From an uncultured Lachnospiraceae bacterium (GTDB lineage: Bacteria > Bacillota_A > Clostridia > Lachnospirales > Lachnospiraceae): a stretch of DNA of 8,090 bases. Shown here piece by piece: positions 1-4,852 of this stretch. How positions within the stretch are numbered: the stretch's first letter is position 1; each line of letters starts with the position of its first letter. The notes under the pieces were generated by a model. The model was not told the DNA's origin. It made no database searches and saw only the letters and a list, made by a program, of their open reading frames with translations. Position numbers and translations under genes: made by a program. Location: contig CAJUQU010000172.1 of assembly GCA_910588595.1 (NCBI GenBank), positions 1 to 8,090 of the forward strand, given 5' to 3'.

Positions 1-21
1 GTAAAAATGCCGTGTCTATTA

Positions 22-44
22 GTTTCAATTATTCTTCGTGAAAC
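22..44. repeat. Short inverted repeat downstream of the kinase gene
   Basis: GTTTCA (22-27) and TGAAAC (39-44) are exact complements around an 11-nt AT-rich centre. It lies in the 193-bp stretch that follows the sensor kinase gene, where I see no credible gene on either strand. It could be an operator for whatever lies to the left of the window, or chance, since 6-bp arms are weak evidence. Confidence 0.25.
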
Positions 45-72
45 AACCCTGCTGCAAATGTTGATCCTATTA

Positions 73-101
73 TAACAGGAAGCCGAAGGCTGACCTGTTA
101 C
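73..101 (-). repeat. Short hairpin copy of the MITE-like repeat end
   Basis: Read on the minus strand from 101 to 73, this 29-nt stretch matches the left end of the large repeat at 6046-6074 with only two mismatches. It begins at the same terminal GTAAC. It folds by itself: TAACAGG (73-79) pairs with CCTGTTA (94-100), and AGCC (81-84) pairs with GGCT (88-91) around GAA. No flanking duplication is visible, and the rest of the large element is missing or too diverged to recognise. A second arm, GTAACA (109-114), faces TGTTAC (96-101), so remnants of more than one element may be present. It lies about 95 bp after the kinase stop and could act as a 3' end structure, but no T tract follows it. Confidence 0.6.
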
Positions 102-193
102 AAGCATAGTAACAACGAGCTTCGTACAAAGTCCCTGACCGAACATCGCATATTGTCATCCGCAATGCATTTATGAGGATTTTCACATACGGA

Positions 194-1255
194 TCACCGA
201 TCTCGTTCCAATCGAGCAGGGGAGCGACCTTCCAGCGCGATGCAAAAGCGCGTGTACTCCCCATAACAGCTCTCGACAGAGAGCTCATGCCCCAGCTTTC
301 CTGCGATCCTGTCCGCCATGTACAGCCCCATCCCGGTCGATCTATACCTGCCATTGTGGTAGTTGCCGCCTGTGTAGCCCTTCTCGAAAACGCGTCTGAT
401 GTCACACTCCCTGATCCCCTCACCATTGTCCTCGATATATAGCTTCACCGCAGAATCTTCCTCAAAAAATCCTGCAGCGGTTTCTGTCTGCCGGGCTTCT
501 GTCTGCCCTTGCATTTTCTCCGTCCAGAAACGGATATGATGCTCTCTCTCCAGTGCCGCATATTTGACGGCATTGCTCAGGATCTGGTCTAAAATGTAGG
601 TGAGCCAGTCTTCATCCGTATAGACTGTCACACCCTCGATCCGCATGTCTATCTGAAATTTCTTTTGGATCAGAAAGAACTGGTTATTTCTGATGGACGC
701 CCTGACACATTTTTCGAGCGGAACCTGCCGGATCTGCATGTCAAACAGCGGACTCTGCAGCCTGCATCCCTGCATCATCATGTTCATCTGCCAGTTCATC
801 CGTTCCAGCTGCTCCCTCATATCGGTTCTGACATCTGCATCCCGGATCTTTTCGGATATGAGCAGTGCCGCTGAGAGCGGGATCTTGAACTCGTGACACC
901 ACTTTGCCACATAGTCCTGAAGGTCACAGTTCTCTGCAAATTTCTCCTGAAGACGTTTTTCGAGGATCAGAAGATCGTGTGCGAATACCTCCCGGTCATC
1001 CGGGTAGTCCAGCGCCTCTCCGATCAGATCATTCTCCCGCAGAAACACCTTTTTCCTGCGCTCTTTTTTCCGGAAAGCAAAAAAAGCCGTACCCTCCACA
1101 ACTGCCAGAAACACCAGCAGCAGGTCAAGATACAGCAGATATTCCACCTGCGTCGTCCGCATCAAAAGCAGGAAATACATATTAAAGCTCAGCGCGAAGA
1201 AGAACAAGACGGCATACGCCCTCCACTTTCTTTTGAACCATTTCAGCATGATCAT
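194..1255 (-). CDS. BceS-like intramembrane-sensing histidine kinase
   Basis: Sensor histidine kinase of 353 residues, expected to phosphorylate the response regulator encoded just upstream. Two membrane segments (about 13-32 and 39-61) are joined by only a few residues, so there is no extracellular sensor domain. This is the intramembrane-sensing layout of BceS kinases, which normally get their signal from a BceAB-type ABC transporter. The H box has His121 in the motif CHEFKIP, the N box has Asn228 (DQILSNAVKYA), G1 is DNGEG (276-280), the F box is near Phe290, and G2 is TGMGL (307-311). Residues 247-268 form a hydrophilic insertion between the ATPase-domain strands. The ATG at 1255 has only a weak AGGG about 12 nt upstream; a second in-frame ATG lies two codons later. 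The gene starts 154 nt after the regulator stop, unusually far for such a pair. No transporter gene follows within the window. Kinase assignment is firm; the Bce subtype is inferred from layout and the partner. Confidence 0.93.
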   Translation of the reverse strand: MIMLKWFKRKWRAYAVLFFFALSFNMYFLLLMRTTQVEYLLYLDLLLVFLAVVEGTAFFAFRKKERRKKVFLRENDLIGEALDYPDDREVFAHDLLILEKRLQEKFAENCDLQDYVAKWCHEFKIPLSAALLISEKIRDADVRTDMREQLERMNWQMNMMMQGCRLQSPLFDMQIRQVPLEKCVRASIRNNQFFLIQKKFQIDMRIEGVTVYTDEDWLTYILDQILSNAVKYAALEREHHIRFWTEKMQGQTEARQTETAAGFFEEDSAVKLYIEDNGEGIRECDIRRVFEKGYTGGNYHNGRYRSTGMGLYMADRIAGKLGHELSVESCYGEYTRFCIALEGRSPARLERDR

Positions 1256-1300
1256 CTTATCTGTAATCCCTGTCCCCTCTATCTTTATTTTGCCTCATTT

Positions 1301-1366
1301 TTATCCACAACTTATTCTCAACTTATCCTCGATCCATCCTCACTTTTATCCTCATCGTTATCGCAT
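1301..1366. repeat. Phased 11-12 bp tandem array of DnaA-box-like sequences
   Basis: On the plus strand TTATCC-like words start at 1301, 1312, 1323, 1334, 1346 and 1358, giving steps of 11, 11, 11, 12 and 12 bp. The first 9-mer, TTATCCACA (1301-1309), is a perfect DnaA box. The next four are TTATTCTCA, TTATCCTCG, CCATCCTCA and TTATCCTCA, with one to three differences. On the transcribed minus strand the same array reads as repeated GAGGATAA words, each with a stop triplet, so the array is not coding in any frame. It fills the gap between the response regulator stop (1410) and the kinase start (1255). The spacing is close to one helical turn, so a protein could bind all copies on one DNA face. 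Confidence 0.7.
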
Positions 1367-1409
1367 TCACCGTTCGTTCTGCGATCAATATCGTCCTTTT
1401 CCCGCGCTG

Positions 1410-2132
1410 TTATTCCACATAATACCCCTGCCCTTTTTTGGTGTGTATCACGTCCTCGCCGCACTCGGACTTGAGTTTTGTGCGCAGCCTGCTGATGATC
1501 GTGGTCAGCGCCGCGTCCGTGACATACTCGTCCGTGTTCCACAGTTCCATCATCAGCTCATCGCGCGTCACGACGTCCGGTCTGTTCTCGACGAGGCGCG
1601 CAAAGAGACGCCGCTCCGATTTTGTGAGTTCGATTTCTGTCTGCCCGTCAGACGCAGGCGGATCCTCTGCGCAGCCACACTGTTTTGTGTAGTACAAACT
1701 CTGCGCGGCACAGTCAAAACACAGTCCCGCCGCGAGATAGATGCACTCCCGCACCTTGTACTCGTAAGTCCGCCGCAGCATCGCCTCGATTTTGGCGCGC
1801 AAAAGTTCCATGCGGAGCGGTTTCTCCACATAGTCATCACCGCCCTGCGCGATCGCCATGATCTTGTCCCTGTCATCGTCCCGGCTGCTGATGTAGATCA
1901 CGGGAACCTTGGAGATCTGTCTGATCTGGCTGCACCAGTAAAACCCATCGTGAAAAGGCAGGTTGATGTCCATCAGGACAAGCTGCGGCCTGATCGCCGC
2001 AAACTCCTGCAGTATATCGTTAAACCGCTCTGCCACAGCCGCCTCATATTGCCACCTTTCGAGAGCCAGGCTGATCTCCCTTGCAAGCGACGCGTCGTCC
2101 TCGATAATCATGATCTTTAACTTTGTATCCAT
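1410..2132 (-). CDS. BceR-like OmpR-family response regulator
   Basis: DNA-binding response regulator of 240 residues from the chosen ATG at 2132. The receiver domain (about 4-118) has acidic residues Glu11, Asp12 and Asp13, phospho-acceptor Asp55 (LVLMD), Ser83 in the switch position and Lys104 (VEKP). Its sequence around DGFYWCSQIR and VPVIYISSRD is typical of BceR proteins. The winged-helix domain (about 125-240) ends in the usual KKGQGYYVE wing. A polar stretch at about 149-166, with a Cys-Gly-Cys, lengthens the platform strands compared with the BceR proteins I know. The start is not certain: a GTG at 2141 is well spaced (9-10 nt) from the GGAGG at about 2151-2155, while the ATG at 2150 sits too close to it. 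The receiver fold begins just after 2132, so any of these gives the same functional protein. It probably controls its own operon through the BceR box upstream and is phosphorylated by the kinase that follows. Confidence 0.92.
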   Translation of the reverse strand: MDTKLKIMIIEDDASLAREISLALERWQYEAAVAERFNDILQEFAAIRPQLVLMDINLPFHDGFYWCSQIRQISKVPVIYISSRDDDRDKIMAIAQGGDDYVEKPLRMELLRAKIEAMLRRTYEYKVRECIYLAAGLCFDCAAQSLYYTKQCGCAEDPPASDGQTEIELTKSERRLFARLVENRPDVVTRDELMMELWNTDEYVTDAALTTIISRLRTKLKSECGEDVIHTKKGQGYYVE

Positions 2133-2249
2133 CCTGACCACTGACTCCATTCCTCCAGCATAAAGAACTGTTCTGAAATGTGGCTGCGCCCTCACAGCAG
2201 CATCCTGCAAAAGCTGCAGCCGCCATTTTTTACCGTTCCTGATGAATCC

Positions 2250-2278
2250 ATTATACATCCTTGATGCCGACATGAAAA
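2250..2278 (-). promoter_or_regulatory. Probable promoter of the bceRS-like operon
   Basis: Minus-strand TATAAT (2255-2250) is a perfect -10 element. Seventeen bases upstream lies TTTTCA (2278-2273), a weak -35 that matches TTGACA at four of six positions. A perfect -10 with a poor -35 is what one expects at an activator-dependent promoter. It leaves a leader of about 110 nt before the regulator start. Confidence 0.55.
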
Positions 2279-2293
2279 CAAAAATCAGCAATA

Positions 2294-2307
2294 TTACATA
2301 AATGTAA
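2294..2307. promoter_or_regulatory. Candidate BceR-type binding site
   Basis: The 14-bp palindrome TTACATAAATGTAA fits the reported BceR-family box TnACA-N4-TGTAA exactly. It ends 15 bp upstream of the -35 of the promoter at 2250-2278, a sensible place for an activating OmpR-type dimer. This points to autoregulation of the two-component operon. The spacing and match are seen directly; binding is inferred. Confidence 0.65.
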
Positions 2308-2395
2308 GGAACTGCCCAGAAACAGCAGGAAAATGTCCGCGGCACTCACGCACCCCGGACATTTTCCTGCCTTATTTCTGCCGAACAGTTCCTTA
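2305..2395. repeat. Long 91-bp imperfect inverted repeat after the ybjQ-like gene
   Basis: Three nested pairs of arms form one long hairpin: TAAGGAACTG (2305-2314) with 2386-2395 over 10 bp, CAGAAA (2317-2322) with TTTCTG (2375-2380) over 6 bp, and a perfect 15-bp inner stem of 2325-2339 with 2356-2370 around a 16-nt loop. The outer arm includes the TAA stop of the YbjQ-family gene. There is no T tract on either side, so it is not a classical intrinsic terminator, although it may insulate the upstream operon from the regulator operon or protect a 3' end. It also overlaps the last two bases of the BceR-type box. Confidence 0.8.
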
Positions 2396-2704
2396 TCTGA
2401 ACTTCACCGCAGTCCCGTACGCCATGACCTCCGCCGCACCCTGCATGACTGCTGCCGATGCGTACCGGATATTCACCACTGCGTCCGCGCCAAGCTTCTC
2501 CGCCTCCTCGACCATGCGCTTGGTGGCGAGCGCTCTCGCCTCGTTCATCATCTCCGTATACCCCTTGAGCTCACCGCCCACCAGCGTCTTGAACCCCTGC
2601 GTGATGTCCTTCCCGACATTTTTTGACTGGATCGTACTGCCCTTGACGAGCCCTAACATCTCCAGTTCCTTTCCGCTAATGTAATCAGTATTGACTAAGA
2701 TCAT
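2393..2704 (-). CDS. YbjQ/UPF0145 family protein
   Basis: A 103-residue cytosolic protein of the YbjQ (UPF0145, 'putative heavy-metal-binding') family. Seen features are the early segment VKGSTIQSKNVGKDI, the central GGELKGYTEMMNEAR helix start, the family hallmark LGADAVVNIRY (about 71-82) and the closing GTAVKF strand, at the usual family length. Structures of relatives form ring-like oligomers, but the biochemical role is not settled and the metal-binding label is weakly founded. The start at 2704 has a strong GGAGG 8 nt upstream. The gene overlaps the end of the small membrane protein gene by 20 nt, so the two are translationally coupled. It is the last gene of the SPFH operon and ends inside a long inverted repeat. 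Confidence 0.9.
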   Translation of the reverse strand: MILVNTDYISGKELEMLGLVKGSTIQSKNVGKDITQGFKTLVGGELKGYTEMMNEARALATKRMVEEAEKLGADAVVNIRYASAAVMQGAAEVMAYGTAVKFR

Positions 2705-2912
2705 CTTCTTCTCCTCCTTTAATCTCTTTGATCCTGCTTATCAAAACACCTGTCATCACCACAGCCAATGCAAGAGGTATCACAACCATCAATACCTTGA
2801 TCAGAGTGGGAATGCCGGGTATCTTCACGAAAAATACTGCGATTCCGATATAATACAACGTTATGACCAGCGCAACCACGATCGGTGCGATCATCTTTTT
2901 CCAATGGTTCAT
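2685..2912 (-). CDS. Small two-pass membrane protein
   Basis: A 75-residue protein with two clear hydrophobic segments (about 8-29 and 35-58), a lysine-bearing N-terminus (MNHWKKM) and a charged C-terminal tail KEIKGGEEDDLSQY. I chose the ATG at 2912 because a GGGGG tract lies 7 nt upstream. A longer version starting at 2951 would overlap the previous gene and has a basic, non-hydrophobic prefix. I do not recognise the family. Its place between an Arc-like protein and a YbjQ protein, in an operon led by an SPFH membrane protein, suggests a membrane partner of that system. The acidic tail probably faces the cytosol and could be where YbjQ docks, which is inference only. Confidence 0.8.
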   Translation of the reverse strand: MNHWKKMIAPIVVALVITLYYIGIAVFFVKIPGIPTLIKVLMVVIPLALAVVMTGVLISRIKEIKGGEEDDLSQY

Positions 2913-2940
2913 ACCCACGCCCCCTTTCGCCTGGAGCTTC

Positions 2941-3141
2941 CTATATGTCAATCTCCAGCGGTTTGTCTATTTCGTCCGAGACATACTTCCCGTTTTTCTT
3001 CCGCTGCCGCACGCACTCCGTCAGGAGATACTCGATCTGTCCGTTGACAGACCGGAAGTCGTCCTCCGCCCACGCTGCGACCGCGTCGTACAGCTTTGCG
3101 GAAAGTCTGAGCGGCACCTGTTTTTTGCCCGAATCACCCAT
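2941..3141 (-). CDS. Arc-type ribbon-helix-helix protein
   Basis: A 66-residue protein with the ribbon-helix-helix pattern: a short strand KQVPLRLS (about 7-14), helix A from about 15 to 27, and helix B starting at RSVNGQIEYLLTECV (about 31-46). The 'RSVNxQI' turn is characteristic of Arc-family DNA-binding proteins. Such proteins dimerise, insert the strand pair in the major groove and usually repress transcription. The C-terminal tail (about 50-66) is charged and not part of the fold. AAGGA lies 8 nt upstream of the ATG at 3141. The gene starts 25 nt after the SPFH stop. From memory, SPFH proteins of this type are also followed by a small Arc-like gene in actinobacteria, which suggests a conserved pair. 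It may bind the palindromes at the operon promoter (4252-4298). No toxin gene is adjacent, so an antitoxin role is not supported. Confidence 0.87.
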   Translation of the reverse strand: MGDSGKKQVPLRLSAKLYDAVAAWAEDDFRSVNGQIEYLLTECVRQRKKNGKYVSDEIDKPLEIDI

Positions 3142-3151
3142 AGTATCATTC

Positions 3152-3174
3152 CTTTAATAAAAATCTTTAATAAA
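3152..3174. repeat. Ten-base direct repeat between SPFH and RHH genes
   Basis: CTTTAATAAA occurs at 3152-3161 and again at 3165-3174, 13 bp apart, covering the SPFH stop codon and the region just upstream of the next ribosome binding site. On the mRNA this makes an AU-rich, poorly structured spacer. It may be chance in AT-rich spacer DNA. Confidence 0.35.
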
Positions 3175-4204
3175 GACTTCCTGAGTTCACGATCGGCTGC
3201 GCATCGCGGTTTCCGCAGAGCACTACCAGCAGATTGGACACCATCGCAGCCTTGCGCTCCTCGTCGAGCTCCACAGTGTGGTTCTCGCTGAGGCGGTCCA
3301 GCGCCATCTCGACCATGCCGACCGCACCGTCCACGATCATCTTCCTTGCGTCAATGATAGCAGATGCCTGCTGCCTCTGCAGCATCACCGCAGCGATCTC
3401 CGGCGCATACGCGAGGCACGTGATGCGCGCCTCCACCACTTCAATGCCCGCGTCCGCTACCCGTTTCTGGATCTCGTCACGGATCTTCCCAGCCACGATC
3501 TCGCTCGAACCGCGCAGGCTTCCCTCATCCGCAACGCCGTCTCCTGTCGTGTCGACATTGGGCGCGACATCATACGGATAGATCCGCACGATATCCCTGA
3601 GTGCACTGTCGCACTGCAGCGACAGGAATTCCTTGTAATTGTCCACGTTAAATACCGCTTTTGCCGTGTCCACGACCTTCCATGTGACCGCGATCCCGAT
3701 CTCGATCGGATTTCCGAGACAGTCATTGATCTTCTGCTTGTTGTTGTTCAAGGTCATGATCTTTAGGGAGATCTTGTTGCTCCCCGCCTCCATGCCCGCG
3801 CTCACCGCATTGTTGGTGATCGCAAGGACAGAAGCAGGCGCGTTCACGTCACCGCTCTGGCTCAGTTTCGTCTTTGCCGCCGGGTTGACACTGGTACAGA
3901 ACGGATTGACAAAATAGAAACCGTCCTCCTTCAATGTCCCCACATATCTGCCGAACAATGTGAGCACCAGCGCCTCCTGCGGTTTCAGCACTTTGAGCCC
4001 GCAGCAGAGTACAAACGCCGTGAGCACCAGCACGATCCCCGCGACGAGCAGCGCGATCCCTGCTGCCAGCTTCAATGCTTTGCTGTTTCCCGCGATCAGG
4101 ATCGATCCGAAGACAATGCCCGCGACCGACACCACAAACAGCAGCAGAATGCCCACCAATGCCGCCATACCGTTCTTTTTCTTTGATAGCACCTTCTCTT
4201 TCAT
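3167..4204 (-). CDS. SPFH/band-7 domain membrane protein
   Basis: A 345-residue flotillin/stomatin-superfamily protein, likely a scaffold that organises membrane microdomains. Two hydrophobic segments (about 12-38 and 43-69) precede the SPFH domain, which opens with LKPQEALVLTLFGRYVGTLKEDGFYFVNPF (in part, 73-102) and runs to about 270. The C-terminal part holds the helix AVMLQRQQASAIIDARK and the tail ELDEERKAAMVSNLLVVLCG, strongly conserved in this SPFH subgroup. An insertion-like region (about 110-160) is rich in Asn, Lys and Ala. Residues 218-227 (DTTGDGVADE) resemble a DxDxDG calcium-binding loop. The ATG at 4204 has GGAG 8 nt upstream; an upstream ATG at 4234 has no such site. It is the first gene of a four-gene operon with the RHH, two-pass and YbjQ genes. 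The long coiled coil of true flotillins is missing. Confidence 0.93.
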   Translation of the reverse strand: MKEKVLSKKKNGMAALVGILLLFVVSVAGIVFGSILIAGNSKALKLAAGIALLVAGIVLVLTAFVLCCGLKVLKPQEALVLTLFGRYVGTLKEDGFYFVNPFCTSVNPAAKTKLSQSGDVNAPASVLAITNNAVSAGMEAGSNKISLKIMTLNNNKQKINDCLGNPIEIGIAVTWKVVDTAKAVFNVDNYKEFLSLQCDSALRDIVRIYPYDVAPNVDTTGDGVADEGSLRGSSEIVAGKIRDEIQKRVADAGIEVVEARITCLAYAPEIAAVMLQRQQASAIIDARKMIVDGAVGMVEMALDRLSENHTVELDEERKAAMVSNLLVVLCGNRDAQPIVNSGSLY

Positions 4205-4251
4205 ATGTATCACTCCTTTGAAAGTTCCTTTCATATGCTCTTGATTTCTTT

Positions 4252-4270
4252 TGATATCATCATGATATCA
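4252..4270. promoter_or_regulatory. Candidate operator: two TGATATCA palindromes
   Basis: The self-complementary octamer TGATATCA occurs at 4252-4259 and 4263-4270, 11 bp apart. The two sites cover the -10 element and the predicted start of transcription of the SPFH operon. Tandem short palindromes about one helical turn apart suit ribbon-helix-helix proteins such as Arc or MetJ, and the operon itself encodes one. The link is inference. Confidence 0.5.
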
Positions 4271-4290
4271 TATTAAAATCATTTTGTCAA
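4262..4290 (-). promoter_or_regulatory. Strong sigma-A promoter of the SPFH operon
   Basis: On the minus strand a perfect TTGACA (4290-4285) is followed after 17 nt by TATCAT (4267-4262), one base from consensus. The predicted start near 4255 gives a leader of about 50 nt. Unregulated, this should be a strong promoter, which fits the presence of palindromes over both boxes. Confidence 0.8.
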
Positions 4291-4298
4291 TGACAAAA
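4282..4298. promoter_or_regulatory. Perfect 8-1-8 palindrome over the -35 box
   Basis: TTTTGTCA (4282-4289) and TGACAAAA (4291-4298) are exact complements around a single A. The palindrome covers the -35 hexamer of the SPFH operon promoter. Its size and symmetry are typical of an operator for a dimeric repressor. Which protein binds is unknown. Confidence 0.5.
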
Positions 4299-4309
4299 GT
4301 TGCATATAA

Positions 4310-4359
4310 AAAAATCGCATAAAAAAATCGAGCAGGGGAATGACCTTCTCCCCTACTCG
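4310..4359 (-). terminator. Intrinsic terminator of the bile salt hydrolase operon
   Basis: On the minus strand an 11-bp stem (4359-4349 with 4339-4329, one G-T wobble) closes a 9-nt loop and is followed by ATTTTTTT (4328-4321) and a second T run nearby. It begins 15 nt after the stop of the receiver gene. It ends transcription before the SPFH promoter. Confidence 0.92.
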
Positions 4360-4374
4360 CGCATATTCCTTTTG

Positions 4375-4830
4375 TCATTCCCTGCAAGCCGCATACTTTG
4401 CAAGCACACTGAAAATCTTTTCCATGTCAAAAGGCTTTGTCAGATGATCGTTCATCCCCGCCTCCCTTGTCTGCCTGATATCCTCCTCGAAATCATTCGC
4501 AGTCAGCGCCAGGATCGGGATCGTCCCTGCGTCGGACCGCTGCATCGCGCGGATCTGCTTCGTGGCTGACACGCCATCCAGCACCGGCATGTGCATGTCC
4601 ATCAGGATCACGTCAAATGTTCCCGGCGGATTGCCGCAGAACAAGTCGACCGCCACCTGTCCGTCCGCCGCTTCCGTGACGATCAATCCCCTCTCCTTTA
4701 AGACTTCCTGTACGATATCCCGGTTCAGCTCATTGTCCTCGACGATCAACACTTTCATCCCGACAAGCACATCCGTCTCGTCTCCCCGGGTATTCATTTC
4801 ATTTTCTGATTGCTGTAATCCTTTTTCCAT
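4375..4830 (-). CDS. Stand-alone receiver (REC) domain protein
   Basis: A 151-residue protein consisting of one CheY-like receiver domain behind a 24-residue polar N-terminus. Acidic pocket residues are Glu31 and Asp32, the phospho-acceptor is Asp78 in ILMDMHMPVLDG, the switch residue is Thr110 and the conserved lysine is Lys132 (TKPFD). The sequence resembles the C-terminal receivers of hybrid histidine kinases rather than transcription factors, and there is no output domain. GAGG sits 7 nt upstream of the ATG at 4830. Downstream in-frame ATGs (4797, 4758) are less well placed. The gene follows the bile salt hydrolase by 22 nt and shares its promoter and terminator. It may be a phosphate sink or relay for a kinase elsewhere, or the surviving tail of a broken hybrid kinase; no kinase remnant is visible. 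Confidence 0.88.
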   Translation of the reverse strand: MEKGLQQSENEMNTRGDETDVLVGMKVLIVEDNELNRDIVQEVLKERGLIVTEAADGQVAVDLFCGNPPGTFDVILMDMHMPVLDGVSATKQIRAMQRSDAGTIPILALTANDFEEDIRQTREAGMNDHLTKPFDMEKIFSVLAKYAACRE

Positions 4831-4852
4831 ATATGCGCCTCATCCAATCCTT

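Noticed and set aside
70..426. 118-codon minus-strand frame overlapping the end of the kinase gene
   Set aside because: Most of it is the wrong frame of the kinase ATPase domain and the rest is the repeat-like DNA after it.
1257..1298. 13-codon minus-strand reading frame ending one base before the kinase ATG
   Set aside because: It could couple translation to the kinase, but it has only a weak GTGGA site and a composition set by the tandem repeat; not enough to call a gene.
1301..1366. Replication origin
   Set aside because: One perfect DnaA box plus degenerate copies, no AT-rich unwinding region and no dnaA, dnaN or rpmH nearby.
1233..2120. Long plus-strand open frame of 295 codons across the two-component genes
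   Set aside because: It is antisense to the response regulator gene, has no recognisable domain and no ribosome binding site, and reflects the base composition of the real gene.
2941..3141. Antitoxin of a toxin-antitoxin pair
   Set aside because: RHH proteins are often antitoxins, but neither neighbour is a toxin-like gene; the operon context is SPFH, a two-pass membrane protein and YbjQ.
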